Source of the DNA: Leptolinea tardivitalis
GTDB taxonomy: Bacteria > Chloroflexota > Anaerolineae > Anaerolineales > Anaerolineaceae
Length of the DNA: 64,000 bases
Reading direction: 5' to 3'
NCBI RefSeq assembly: GCF_001050275.1
Contig: NZ_BBYA01000009.1
Coordinates: forward strand, 62,001 to 126,000
Shown in pieces: positions 25,227 through 34,921 of the stretch. A program made the position numbers and the translations under genes. Within the stretch, counting starts at the first letter, position 1. Every line of letters starts with the position of its first letter. The notes beneath the pieces are model-generated. The model worked only from the letters and a program-made list of their open reading frames with translations, did no database searches and was not told the origin of the DNA.

Positions 25227-25616
25227 ATGGATACCTTTACCGATCCATCGGGACCGATAGAAGCGTTTTCGTGGGGCAGGTTTGTCATTCTGGGGAAGGC
25301 GCATTCAGATCAGGGAGAAGGTGTGGGCAAAGATATCCGGATGGTGGGTACCCACGTATCTGAATGGAAAGAACGGAAGGGCCACACATTGCGGCCGGAA
25401 ATGATCACAGGAGTATTTGACCAGACTATTGATTGTCTGATCATCGGAATTGGTGTCGAAAGTGCCATCGACGTTTTACCTGAGACCAGGCAATACATCC
25501 AAGATCATGGAATTGAAAAACTGATTTTGCTGCCAACACCGGAAGCCTGCAAAAAATTCAATGCCCTGGTGCGTGAACGCAAGAATGTTGCCCTGCTGGC
25601 ACACGGCACCTGTTGA
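25227..25616 (+). CDS. Mth938-like domain protein
   Basis: 129 aa from the ATG at 25227, five bases after GGAAGG; an in-frame ATG at 25191 would overlap the GNAT gene. The middle, 'CLIIGIGVESAIDVLPETRQYIQDHGIEKLILLPTPEACKKFNAL', matches Mth938/NDUFAF3-like domains, a small alpha/beta fold found across bacteria, archaea and mitochondrial complex I assembly factors. Its biochemical role is unknown. The protein ends 'LLAHGTC', also a family feature. It ends the aldolase-GNAT run and converges on the methyltransferase, with three bases between stops. Confidence 0.75.
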   Translation: MDTFTDPSGPIEAFSWGRFVILGKAHSDQGEGVGKDIRMVGTHVSEWKERKGHTLRPEMITGVFDQTIDCLIIGIGVESAIDVLPETRQYIQDHGIEKLILLPTPEACKKFNALVRERKNVALLAHGTC

Positions 25617-25619
25617 ACG

Positions 25620-26621
25620 CTAGATCAATTTCTTCACCTTTACCACATCGGCCTGACGATCAGGATTCGACGGGGCATCTCTTTGAGTTGGATTCTTTTC
25701 CGATATGGCTTGTCTCTGAACGGAAAACCGGTCATCCGGAAGATACTGCTCGATAAAGGGCAGCCCGGGAGAATAAATGAAGCTGCCCGTCGGTTTTAGG
25801 GAATTTAATATTTCCATGTACAGGCTGGCATATTGACGGGGTCGTCCATTTTTGTAGCGGTGATGGAAGGCAAAATGATTTGAAAAGGCCATGTGGGATA
25901 TGACCGTTCCCCAGGAATCCGTCTTGAAGTCAATATCAAACCAATCGGCTTCCCTTAATGAAGGATCTTGATCCACAATCCGGTCAACGCCGATGGCTTT
26001 TATTCCTGATTGCCGCAGGTATTTCACCAGTGTCCCGTTTTTTCCACAACCCAGATCCAGAACTGGTTCAATTAAATCTTCTTTTTTCAATCCGAGCAGA
26101 TCAAGCTGAAATTCCGGGGTATATTCACTGCAGACAACCTGTTTCAGGATGATATTTTCCTGAACCTGCCAGCCGGTTTCCCGGTCAAAGAAACGGGAAA
26201 TATTGTTGCTCAGGTCTTTAAAATGTTCTTTGACCAGATTGGAAAAATCTTTTTCGAATTCAGCAAATGTCCCGCTTTCCTGTAAAACCATTTTCATACC
26301 CTGCAGATAGTTACAGTACATCGCTATCAGCCGTTGCTGTTCATCCTGGTTTAAGTTCACAAACTGGTTGCTGCTATAAGTGAACTCCAGGCTGGACCGC
26401 ACAAATACGCCAGCCAGATCAATGGAGTATTCCGGGTCGTTAAGTATGGCGATAATACCCGGTCTGTTTTCATACATAAATTCCAGGTTGTCTTTTTCCA
26501 GCCGGAGAAAATCGCGGTCCACCTGATACACATCCAGCATGGACTTACGGGCATTCACCTGATATCGACGGAGGACATAGGATGCCAGTTTATTGAAAAT
26601 TTCTGATTTGGTATCAGGCAT
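25620..26621 (-). CDS. Class I SAM-dependent methyltransferase with helical N-terminus
   Basis: 333 aa. The first ~180 residues are helical and of unknown type. The SAM-binding motif I is 'PVLDLGCGKNGTLVKYL' near residue 192, followed by 'AIGVDRIVD' (acidic residue after the second strand), consistent with a Rossmann-type methyltransferase. The substrate is unknown. It starts 20 bases after the serine dehydratase stop on the same strand, so it is probably the third gene of the AOR operon. Confidence 0.78.
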   Translation of the reverse strand: MPDTKSEIFNKLASYVLRRYQVNARKSMLDVYQVDRDFLRLEKDNLEFMYENRPGIIAILNDPEYSIDLAGVFVRSSLEFTYSSNQFVNLNQDEQQRLIAMYCNYLQGMKMVLQESGTFAEFEKDFSNLVKEHFKDLSNNISRFFDRETGWQVQENIILKQVVCSEYTPEFQLDLLGLKKEDLIEPVLDLGCGKNGTLVKYLRQSGIKAIGVDRIVDQDPSLREADWFDIDFKTDSWGTVISHMAFSNHFAFHHRYKNGRPRQYASLYMEILNSLKPTGSFIYSPGLPFIEQYLPDDRFSVQRQAISEKNPTQRDAPSNPDRQADVVKVKKLI

Positions 26622-26641
26622 AAAATCCGCCCGGTTAAGCC

Positions 26642-27853
26642 CTAAGGTTTATTTTTGGCAAGGAACCGGTAGGTGATGGCCAGTCCGCCTTCTGCTGTTT
26701 CACGGTACACCCGGGGCAGGTCTTCGCCGGTTTGTTTCATCACGGTGACCACTTCATCAAAAGAAACCCGGTGCGATCCGTCAGAGTAGGTGGCGAAGGT
26801 AGCGCAATCCATGGCGCGGGTGGCAGCAAACACGTTGCGTTCAATGCAAGGAATTTGAACCAGGCCGTTTACCGGATCACAGGTTAACCCGAGGTGGTGT
26901 TCCAATCCCATTTCGGCGGCATATTCGATCTGGCGGATAGTGCCGCCCATCAACTGAGCGGCTGCCCCGGCAGCCATGGCACAGGCTGACCCGATCTCTC
27001 CCTGGCAGCCCACCTCGGCACCGGAAATGGAGGCTTTTTCTTTGATCAGATTGCCAATCAAACCGGCTGTGGCCAGTGCCCGTAAAATGTGCTTTTCCGA
27101 AGTCTGAACCGTATCTTCAATATGGCAGATTACAGCCGGCAAAACACCGCATGAACCGCAGGTTGGCGCGGTGACGATCAAGCCGCCGGTGGCATTTTCT
27201 TCCGCCACAGCCAACGCATAGGCTGGCAGGAAGCCTTCGCGTACCAGGGTATTGCCATTGAGCATACTTTTCCGATGAAACGTCCAGGCTCGGCGTGAGA
27301 CTCCCAGTCCGCCCGGCAGAACACCTTCTGCTTGAATCCCGCGCTGGATACTCTCATGCATTACCCGGTTGACTTCCCGCAAATAATCCCAGACGCCCTT
27401 GCCCTCACAGGCTTCCACATATTCCCAGAACGTCAGGCCGCTGGATGTGCAGTATTTCAAGATTTCAGACATGCTGCTATGCGGATAAACAGAAGCGGCT
27501 GGATATTCACCTTCTTCCAATAAGGCGCCACCACCCGGGCTGTAGACTCGCCAGAACGAGGTCTGTTTTCCATCGGCATCCAGGGCTTCGAATTCCATCC
27601 CTACCGGGTGCAGAGGTAGATTTATTTCCGGTTTCCAGATGAATTCCACTTTTTTGGGTATTGCAGCTTCCTGAATAGCCTTGTCTGTCAGGTGGCCGCG
27701 GCCGGTGGCAGCCAGGCTTCCGTAGAGTGTCACCCGGAAGGAGACGGCTGTATTATTCCGATCAAAAAACATTTCCGCCGCACGACGCGGCGCCATGGTA
27801 TGGCTGCTAGAGGGTCCATGACCGATACGATAAAGTTCTCGAATCGATTCCAT
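26642..27853 (-). CDS. sdaA: L-serine dehydratase, single-chain iron-sulfur type
   Basis: 403 aa with both halves of the iron-sulfur serine deaminase in one chain. The N-terminal beta part has 'RIGHGPSSSHTMAPRRAAEMF' (10-30). The catalytic alpha part has 'TAPTCGSCGVLPAVI', 'GSACAMAAGAAAQLMGGT' and 'LTCDPVNGLVQIPCIERN', whose Cys residues ligate the 4Fe-4S cluster. It deaminates L-serine to pyruvate and ammonia and is oxygen-sensitive, fitting an anaerobe. The ATG directly abuts the AOR stop, so the two are one operon. This pairing is unusual. Confidence 0.93.
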   Translation of the reverse strand: MESIRELYRIGHGPSSSHTMAPRRAAEMFFDRNNTAVSFRVTLYGSLAATGRGHLTDKAIQEAAIPKKVEFIWKPEINLPLHPVGMEFEALDADGKQTSFWRVYSPGGGALLEEGEYPAASVYPHSSMSEILKYCTSSGLTFWEYVEACEGKGVWDYLREVNRVMHESIQRGIQAEGVLPGGLGVSRRAWTFHRKSMLNGNTLVREGFLPAYALAVAEENATGGLIVTAPTCGSCGVLPAVICHIEDTVQTSEKHILRALATAGLIGNLIKEKASISGAEVGCQGEIGSACAMAAGAAAQLMGGTIRQIEYAAEMGLEHHLGLTCDPVNGLVQIPCIERNVFAATRAMDCATFATYSDGSHRVSFDEVVTVMKQTGEDLPRVYRETAEGGLAITYRFLAKNKP

Positions 27854-29833
27854 CTATACCTGTAATTTATTGGATTGCCCCGGTGTGAACGCATCTGGAA
27901 TGGATTGGGCGCCTTCTGCAAAGGCTTCGTCAATACCTTTTTTGACAGCCTTCCACCATTCACGGGCAGCATTCATTTTGTCGGTATGAAAGCGTTCGAG
28001 CCATATGTCTAATTGTTCGTCCTTTAAGCCGGCTTTGGACCACTGCTCAAGAAACGTGACCATCAGGTCAACAACGCGTTCGCTTTCCCAGAAAACACTC
28101 TTGGGAGATTCGCCCTCATGGATAGCCCGGGCCAGGTTGAATTGGTGTTCTTTGTAATTTACTTTCAATCCATAATGGGCGGCCAGGATTTCATCGGTGA
28201 TGGTCTCGCTCCATTTCCGATGGAAGCGGCAGATACCGCTGTTTTCGTTGAACAATTCATACGTCATACGTTCCACATTTTTCCTGCCGAGTTTATCCGG
28301 CGGGAGGAACTTGTTCTCATAAAATACAAAATATTTTCCCATCATGGGCATCGGGCTGAACATTCCTGCCACCCAGTACTGGTTGGGAACCATGTGCCCT
28401 TCATCACCGTGGGAGGTGAATACGGCTCGGTCAATGCTTCGGATGTGATATTTTTTATCCAGCTCTCTGGCAGCTTCCCGGATACCCAGGCGGAAAATAC
28501 GTCCGGCAGGATCAAACAGGATCATATCAATAATCGCGCGGGCATAGGCGGCATTGCGGGCACTGTCTTTAACCAGGTCAAATTTGGCCGGATCGTCAGT
28601 AAATTGGAAGGCAAGTTCACTGGCCGGAGGCAGATTGAAATCTTCCGGCGGGATTAGACCGTTGGCAACAATATCCATAATCCAGGCGATTGTGCCGCCC
28701 ACCTGGATGGCATCAAACCCCATGGCGTCAGCGTAATCATTGATTTGTTCCGCCGCTCGCTGGTCAAATACGCCGATCTGAGGGCCGAGTGCATGGTAAG
28801 GTTCATAATCTTTTTTATAGATGTCATTGATTTTTTTGCAGACCACCGGGCAGGGTTCGCCGCAGTGCTGAAAGTTCTTGGTTTTGATTGTTTCTTCGTT
28901 GAACTGGGTTAAGTAGTGTTTCAGAATAAACTGGTCGTGTTGTTTTAACCGTTCATCATCGGAATGATAGATACTGGTGTAATTGAAACTCAGGATTTTT
29001 TCCGCCATATCCCGGTTATTAACGCCGAATGTGCCGCCGGTTTCAAATTCGGGAACATAGCGGTATTTTTCAGTTACCGAAATGTCTGTCTGGATGGTTT
29101 TCTTGCCAAAATGTTCCAGGAAGTACGCGTCAATTTCAGAGCTGTCCCGCAGATCGGGGTCTTCCCATTCGCCACCGAATATAATGGCGGCCAGGTTGTT
29201 GGTCTGTAAGAGGCGCGAACCTAAACCGCCGCGCCCAGCCCAATCAGCCACCACAGAGAGTGTTCCGCGGCGAACAGGGTTTGAACCAATCGCACCTTCA
29301 TGGGTATACAGGGCAGAAGGACCGACAGCGCAGATGCGCATCTTCCCTTCTGGATATTCATTTTTATACCGGTCAAAAAGGGCCTGCTGAAGGGCGAAGA
29401 AACCTACCAGCGGACGGCCTTCTGGATCGGCATAGCCATTCCACAGGGCCTCTACATTCACCGGTTCAAGACGGACAAATATTTCACCCTGTTTGTGATT
29501 GAGCAATAGAACGCTGGTTTCTGGAGCACGGCCGCGCAGGGAAACATAATTTACTCCCACACCGTGAAAGGTATAGGCTGCTCCGCCCATGGAAGAAATA
29601 TAAAAACCATCCCATTGTGATGACCAACCAGTAAAAACCAGACGTCGTGAGCCGGGAATGCTGCTGCCAGCCAGTAATCCTTCTCCAAATGAAAAGCTGT
29701 CTGGATACATCCGATACCTATTCCAGCCGTAATCTACCGGACCAAGAATAGAGGGATCTTCAATGGGCTTAAGATACCAATGTTCATTATTCAAATGAAC
29801 GGTCAATTCTCGTTGGATGATAGGGTATGTCAT
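27854..29833 (-). CDS. Aldehyde ferredoxin oxidoreductase, tungsten-type
   Basis: 659 aa from the ATG at 29833, preceded by AAGGACAAAA; an in-frame ATG at 29899 lacks a ribosome site. Length and order match the AOR family: an N-terminal tungstopterin domain, then helical domains. Cluster ligands appear as Cys324, Cys328 and Cys332 ('CGEPCPVVC') plus Cys535 ('SGICRFH'). The first spacing is three residues where the Pyrococcus enzyme has two. AORs oxidise aldehydes to acids and reduce ferredoxin, using W or Mo. No ferredoxin or cofactor gene is adjacent. It heads the AOR-sdaA-methyltransferase operon; the true substrate is unknown. Confidence 0.88.
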   Translation of the reverse strand: MTYPIIQRELTVHLNNEHWYLKPIEDPSILGPVDYGWNRYRMYPDSFSFGEGLLAGSSIPGSRRLVFTGWSSQWDGFYISSMGGAAYTFHGVGVNYVSLRGRAPETSVLLLNHKQGEIFVRLEPVNVEALWNGYADPEGRPLVGFFALQQALFDRYKNEYPEGKMRICAVGPSALYTHEGAIGSNPVRRGTLSVVADWAGRGGLGSRLLQTNNLAAIIFGGEWEDPDLRDSSEIDAYFLEHFGKKTIQTDISVTEKYRYVPEFETGGTFGVNNRDMAEKILSFNYTSIYHSDDERLKQHDQFILKHYLTQFNEETIKTKNFQHCGEPCPVVCKKINDIYKKDYEPYHALGPQIGVFDQRAAEQINDYADAMGFDAIQVGGTIAWIMDIVANGLIPPEDFNLPPASELAFQFTDDPAKFDLVKDSARNAAYARAIIDMILFDPAGRIFRLGIREAARELDKKYHIRSIDRAVFTSHGDEGHMVPNQYWVAGMFSPMPMMGKYFVFYENKFLPPDKLGRKNVERMTYELFNENSGICRFHRKWSETITDEILAAHYGLKVNYKEHQFNLARAIHEGESPKSVFWESERVVDLMVTFLEQWSKAGLKDEQLDIWLERFHTDKMNAAREWWKAVKKGIDEAFAEGAQSIPDAFTPGQSNKLQV

Positions 29834-29979
29834 TTTTGTCCTTATGTACGAATAATTAACTACCATTTTATCGTAAGAAAACAACTTGATTAAAATCATA
29901 CAGAACAGAAAAAGCAGGTTGGAAGTCAGGTATTGTTCTGTTTATCCATTGAAAGCAACCGTTTCTAATCGGTAAGCGT

Positions 29980-30008
29980 TTGAACTTTTTTACGCAATAT
30001 CTGATAAT
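29980..30008 (+). promoter_or_regulatory. Promoter of the PAS/HD-GYP gene
   Basis: TTGAAC (29980-29985), 17 bases, then GATAAT (30003-30008). The predicted mRNA leader is ~67 bases long. Confidence 0.65.
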
Positions 30009-30081
30009 AATAGCACTAAACAAATTACCGGTCATTTTGGGGATCTATTGAGCGGTTACGAGACTTAGGAGATCCTCGCTT

Positions 30082-32418
30082 GTGAAAAACCTTCCTTCCC
30101 TGAAATCATTTTTTAAAAGTTGGGAAACATCGTCAGTAGTTTTTCGACGTGATTTATGGACACTGGAAATTCTCCGATTATTATTCATAATTACGGCACT
30201 GCCTGCCATAATAATCCTGTTTGCCATCTGGTCTGGTTTTTTCACATTTTCCGAAGCCTATCCTCTGTTTCTTGATTTGCTTTTACTTTTTATCGGGTGG
30301 CAGGGAGCCAGGCGTGGAGGCTGGCAGTGGGCAGGGTTAATCCCGCCAGTGGTAAGTTTGCTGCTCGGGTTATATGGATTGGATCGTTTTGGTGTTAATA
30401 ACACCACAATCCTGCTTTTTGCAGCTTCTGTGGTTTTAGCCGGGATGCTTCAGGGTAACCGCACCAGTCTGTTTTTTGTTATTGCCTATACATTGGCATA
30501 TTCCTATGTTTTATATCAGTCTATCTCTGTTCTTTCTTATCGTTATTTTGTCTCCATTATGGTTGTATTGGTAAGTTTGACTGGATTGATGATTATCCAA
30601 TGGTACTTTTTCAAGCAGCTTCGTGAAACGATCGAATCGCAAATCAAAACCAATCAAGATCTAAAAGATCAAATTGAACTGCGCCAAAAAACCGAGGAGA
30701 CTCTCAGAGTGCAGGATGCCACTCTGAGGCGGTTGACCAACTATATGACAGATATGGTGGCGGAAGTGACCATGGATGGAAAGTATCTTTATGCATCGCC
30801 ATCCTATTACACAGTATTGGGATATAAACCGGAAGAACTGGCCAATATCAATGCGTTTTCATTGATCTATCCAGAAGATTTACCGTTTGTGCAAGATTCA
30901 ATCAAAAAGGTGATGGAAACCAATCTCCCAACCCGGGCAAGGTACCGAATAAAACACGCGGATGGTCACCTGGTCTGGTTGGAATCGAACGGCCGATACC
31001 TGGTTGATGAATCTAAAGATTCAAAAACATTAATCTTTTCCACGCGAGAAATCACCAGACAGAAGCAAGCAGAAGATGATAATCTGGCATCTGAAAGAAA
31101 ATTTCGGTCAATCATTGAGGCTATTCCACTGGGCATTCACATTTACTCAAGCAATGAAAATGACGACTTGATATTTACCGGGTTCAATCCCGCTGCCAAT
31201 AGAATTCTTGGACTTGAACACGATCAATTTCTGGGAGAAAAGATTCAAGATGCTTTCCCTGGATTGGTTGGAACCGATACCATCGAACAATATAATCGGG
31301 TTGCTCGCAAAGGTGAAATGTGGTCAAACGATCAGCTATTTTATTTGGATGGAAAGATCACGGGTGCGTTTGAAGTACATGCCTTTCAGATTTCACCTGG
31401 AAATATGGTAGCTCTGTTTTCCGATATCACGGCAGAGAAACAGGCCCAAGAGGCTTTACGGTTATCGGAAGAAAAATTCTCAACCGCATTTCGCACCTCT
31501 CCAGATTCAATCAATATCAATCGCATGACAGATGGCATGTATATGGATATCAATACTGGCTTTACTCAGATGACAGGTTTTACCCGGGAGGATGTAATCG
31601 GGAAAACATCTGTAGAAATTGATATCTGGGTTAATCTGGCAGATCGTGTTCGTCTGGTGGAAGGGTTAATACGCGATGGGATTTATCGAAATTTGCAGGC
31701 AGATTTTCGGGCAAAAGATGGACATATCATTCATGGATTGATGTCGGCCAGTATCATCATGGTCAATGGTGAAGAATGCCTGCTTAATATCACCCGCGAC
31801 ATATCAGAACGCATCCGATCTGAGAAAGCTCTGATCGAAGCACATACTCATCTTGAAAAGGCATACGATGCCACTCTTCATGGATGGGCGCGGGCACTGG
31901 AAATGCGCGAGCATGAAACCGCCGACCACAGCCGGCGGGTAGTAGAAATCACAGAACGGATTGCCAGGGAAATGGGGTTAAGGGAAGAAGAGCTGTTGAA
32001 TATCAAGCGAGGAGCGCTTCTTCACGACATTGGAAAAATTGGCGTTCCTGATAACATCCTTCTCAAACCGGGCCCGCTCACGTCAGATGAATGGGCAATC
32101 ATGCGTCAGCACCCGGAATTTGCCTACCGGATGTTGAAAGACATTGACTATCTTCAATCCGCAATAGAAATTCCCTATGGACATCACGAACGATGGGATG
32201 GCAGCGGCTACCCGCGTGGATTGGCTGGAACTGATATTCCTCTGGCCGCCCGGATATTCTCCGTAGTAGATGTGTGGGATGCGCTTCTTTCTGACCGACC
32301 GTACCGGCCTGCATGGGACCAGAAAACGGTATTGAATTATCTTCAAGAACAAAGCGGGAAACAGTTCGATCCGGCTGTAGTGGAGATAATAATCCGCTTG
32401 CTCTCCGACATGAATTAA
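30082..32418 (+). CDS. Membrane PAS-sensor HD-GYP phosphodiesterase
   Basis: 778 aa, GTG start (AGGAG ten bases upstream). Residues ~28-180 contain about six membrane helices. Three PAS domains follow (about 215-335, 340-455, 460-585), joined by short coiled-coil linkers. The C-terminal HD-GYP domain has His648-Asp649 in 'LLHDIGKIGVPDNIL' and 'HHERWDGSGYPRG' with the GYP triplet near 709-711, plus 'VVDVWDALLSDRPYR'. Such domains hydrolyse cyclic di-GMP (or related dinucleotides). The protein is thus a membrane sensor that probably lowers c-di-GMP. No GGDEF gene is in the window. Confidence 0.93.
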   Translation: MKNLPSLKSFFKSWETSSVVFRRDLWTLEILRLLFIITALPAIIILFAIWSGFFTFSEAYPLFLDLLLLFIGWQGARRGGWQWAGLIPPVVSLLLGLYGLDRFGVNNTTILLFAASVVLAGMLQGNRTSLFFVIAYTLAYSYVLYQSISVLSYRYFVSIMVVLVSLTGLMIIQWYFFKQLRETIESQIKTNQDLKDQIELRQKTEETLRVQDATLRRLTNYMTDMVAEVTMDGKYLYASPSYYTVLGYKPEELANINAFSLIYPEDLPFVQDSIKKVMETNLPTRARYRIKHADGHLVWLESNGRYLVDESKDSKTLIFSTREITRQKQAEDDNLASERKFRSIIEAIPLGIHIYSSNENDDLIFTGFNPAANRILGLEHDQFLGEKIQDAFPGLVGTDTIEQYNRVARKGEMWSNDQLFYLDGKITGAFEVHAFQISPGNMVALFSDITAEKQAQEALRLSEEKFSTAFRTSPDSININRMTDGMYMDINTGFTQMTGFTREDVIGKTSVEIDIWVNLADRVRLVEGLIRDGIYRNLQADFRAKDGHIIHGLMSASIIMVNGEECLLNITRDISERIRSEKALIEAHTHLEKAYDATLHGWARALEMREHETADHSRRVVEITERIAREMGLREEELLNIKRGALLHDIGKIGVPDNILLKPGPLTSDEWAIMRQHPEFAYRMLKDIDYLQSAIEIPYGHHERWDGSGYPRGLAGTDIPLAARIFSVVDVWDALLSDRPYRPAWDQKTVLNYLQEQSGKQFDPAVVEIIIRLLSDMN

Positions 32419-33944
32419 ACTTGCAGGTTGCCCTGCTTTTTCAGGTAGTCAAGTAGATCATGTATTCGATCCGGTTGGATTATGTCCTTTGGAAAACTTG
32501 TCTTTTCTTCCACCGTTTTCTTGATGGTATTTGACAGACTCGTATCTCCCATTAATACAGCCCCGGTTAAAAGCTGATCTTGGAACACGAGACATACATA
32601 ACTCCCGTTACTGTTTTCATTCAAGACGATGGAATTGGCTGGAAATGGGTTCACCGTCCCGATACTGAACAGGTTGATTCCAAGCACTTTTAATACATGC
32701 GAAGGGGGAAGGGTAGAAAAATCCGCTCGACGGCCGGACGCGTTAAGCCCGGCGATCGTTCCCTGTCCCTGTGATGGGCCCCAGGTGCCATAGAGCATCC
32801 CATCCACCTCCACCACATCACCGGCGGCAAACACTGCCGGGTGTTCTGTTTTCATCTCAGAATCCACCACGATACCTTTATCCACCTGAATACCCGATTC
32901 ACGGGCCAGATCAATGTTTGACCTGACTCCGGCGCTCACGATAACGACCTCCGCCGGAAAAAACGTCCCGTCATCCATCATCACACCGCTTACGGTTGAA
33001 TCGCCGGCGATCTCTTTTACCTGAACCCCGACTTTCAGGTTAATGTTCATAGCTTTAATTTGTTCTTGAAATAATTGTGCAGCTTCTTTGGTCAAATGGC
33101 GCGGAAGAAGCCACGGTTGGTTTTCGACCACGGTTACAGATGCACCGCGTTTGGCCAGAGCGCCGGCTGCTTCCAAACCGAGAAGTCCGCCGCCTATGCA
33201 GACAAATCTTTTCCCTTCCTGACAGGCCTTTAGAATAAAATCGGCGTCTTCCATGGTACGCAGAGTGATGACATTGGCCTTATCTGCGCCGGGGATCGGG
33301 GGGATAAAGGGATGCGAACCAGTTGCCAGGATCAATGTGTCAAATGACACCGATTCGCCATTCGACAGGATCATATACTTGCGGGGGATATCGATACCGG
33401 TCACCTCGATACCGCGGCGCAGGTCGATTTTATTTGAGTCGTACCAATCCGCCGGATGCAAGAGCATCTGATCTTTTTCTATTTCCCCGGCCAGATAGCG
33501 GGTAAGGCTTATTCGGTAATACGGCAGGTTGGATTCGCGGGAGATCAAAATGATCTCAGATTTTGGATCATTCCTGCGAATGGATTCGGCAGCCGATACC
33601 CCGGCAATTCCGGCACCAACAATGACAAACCGCTGGTCAAAGGCGATCTCCGGTTCGCGGTTGATATCCGCCTCGACCTTTTCAAAATGATCAGCCGGCT
33701 GGCCACAGACGGGGCAAGATTCCGGCGGAACATCGCCGGAATGTATGTATCCGCAATCTTTGCATCGCCATTGGATTACTTTTTCGGTGTTTTTTTCTTC
33801 TTTTCGTTCTTTCGCAGGTTCTTGATACGGTTCGAATACTTCACGTCCGGCACCGCATACCGGGCATTCTTCTGGTGGTTCCGACCCGTAATGAATATAC
33901 CCGCAGATGGGACAAATCCAGGCGATTGTTGATGGCAGGGTCAT
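32415..33944 (-). CDS. Double-rubredoxin / FAD-NAD(P)H oxidoreductase
   Basis: 509 aa. Two rubredoxin-like domains come first: Cys11, Cys14, Cys27, Cys30 and Cys61, Cys64, Cys77, Cys80, each in the CxxCGY...CPxCG pattern that binds one iron. A Glu/Lys-rich linker lies between them. The rest is a NAD(P)H:rubredoxin/nitrite-reductase-like flavoprotein: FAD loop 'VIVGAGIAGVSAAES' (107-120), 'LILATGSHPFIPPIPG', NAD loop 'CIGGGLLGLEAAGAL' and 'VFAAGDVVEV'. It likely passes electrons from NAD(P)H through FAD to the attached rubredoxins and then to an oxygen or peroxide reductase. Its stop overlaps that of the HD-GYP gene by four bases. Confidence 0.9.
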   Translation of the reverse strand: MTLPSTIAWICPICGYIHYGSEPPEECPVCGAGREVFEPYQEPAKERKEEKNTEKVIQWRCKDCGYIHSGDVPPESCPVCGQPADHFEKVEADINREPEIAFDQRFVIVGAGIAGVSAAESIRRNDPKSEIILISRESNLPYYRISLTRYLAGEIEKDQMLLHPADWYDSNKIDLRRGIEVTGIDIPRKYMILSNGESVSFDTLILATGSHPFIPPIPGADKANVITLRTMEDADFILKACQEGKRFVCIGGGLLGLEAAGALAKRGASVTVVENQPWLLPRHLTKEAAQLFQEQIKAMNINLKVGVQVKEIAGDSTVSGVMMDDGTFFPAEVVIVSAGVRSNIDLARESGIQVDKGIVVDSEMKTEHPAVFAAGDVVEVDGMLYGTWGPSQGQGTIAGLNASGRRADFSTLPPSHVLKVLGINLFSIGTVNPFPANSIVLNENSNGSYVCLVFQDQLLTGAVLMGDTSLSNTIKKTVEEKTSFPKDIIQPDRIHDLLDYLKKQGNLQV

Positions 33945-34080
33945 TGTTTTCCTCGCTGCAATGAGAATTTCGGATAGTCAGAAAACTTATTATAGTGTAC
34001 TGTCAAAAGCCCGCGATATGAGTATTATGTATATATAAAGGTGTTCAACCATAAGATTATGATGGATCCAAGGGAGAAAA

Positions 34081-34869
34081 ATGAGTGACGAACGTATGCC
34101 CGTATTGTTTGTCGGTCATGGCAGTCCCATGAATGCCATTGAGAAAAATGGATACAATCGCACCTGGGTTTCATTGGCCAGACGGCTGCCCCGCCCCAGA
34201 GCTATTGTGAGTATCTCGGCACACTGGGAGACGGAAGGCTCCCAGGTGACCGCTGCCGATAGACCTCGAACCATCCATGATTTTTATGGATTTCCAAAAG
34301 AACTCTTCGATTTGCAATACCCGGCCCCGGGAGACCCTTCACTGGCGATCACCCTGTGCTCCACTGTAAAGCCGGTTACCTTACGGCCTGACCTGCAATG
34401 GGGATTGGACCATGGGACATGGTCTGTTCTTTGCCATATGTACCCTGAAGCAGACATACCGGTAATCCAGCTCTCACTCGACCGTACACGCGATGGTGCA
34501 TACCATTACAACATGGGAAAGCAGCTCCGGTTTTTGCGTGATCAGGGAGTGTTGGTTATGGGCAGTGGGAATCTGGTCCATAACCTGGCAATGGTATCCT
34601 GGGGAAGTTATCCGTATGACTGGGCAGGAGAGTTCGACCAGAAGATACGCAATTGGATACAGACCGGTGATCACGACGCACTCATCCACTATGAAAAACA
34701 GGGAAAAGCGGCTTCTTTATCCATCAATTCAGGTGAACATTTTCTTCCGGCGCTTTATATTCTTGCCATGCAGGAGGCCGGCGAACCTGTCGAATTTTTC
34801 AATGAGTCTATTTTGGCTGCGTCGATCTCTATGCGGGGATTCTTGATAGGGGGCGCTCCCGTCGATTGA
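34081..34869 (+). CDS. ygiD: Extradiol ring-cleavage dioxygenase, LigB/DODA type
   Basis: 262 aa, the length of the YgiD/4,5-DOPA extradiol dioxygenase group. Motifs are 'FVGHGSPMNAIEKN' (metal His13), 'SISAHWETEGSQVT' (second His), 'FYGFPKELFDLQYPAPGDP', 'WGLDHGTWSVL' (third His) and 'MGSGNLVHNL'. Metal-dependent relatives open catechol rings with oxygen, which is odd for a likely anaerobe; the natural substrate may be different. GGGAG lies before the ATG. It runs toward the UroD-like gene 52 bases downstream. Confidence 0.9.
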   Translation: MSDERMPVLFVGHGSPMNAIEKNGYNRTWVSLARRLPRPRAIVSISAHWETEGSQVTAADRPRTIHDFYGFPKELFDLQYPAPGDPSLAITLCSTVKPVTLRPDLQWGLDHGTWSVLCHMYPEADIPVIQLSLDRTRDGAYHYNMGKQLRFLRDQGVLVMGSGNLVHNLAMVSWGSYPYDWAGEFDQKIRNWIQTGDHDALIHYEKQGKAASLSINSGEHFLPALYILAMQEAGEPVEFFNESILAASISMRGFLIGGAPVD

Positions 34870-34921
34870 ATTACAATTTATTCGCCTGTAAAAACAAGCA
34901 TCCTTTATCCGGGAGAAAAAC

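Noticed and set aside
34001-34028. TTGACA and TATAAT seen upstream of the rubredoxin oxidoreductase on the minus strand
   Set aside because: Only six bases separate them, far too close for a sigma-70 promoter.
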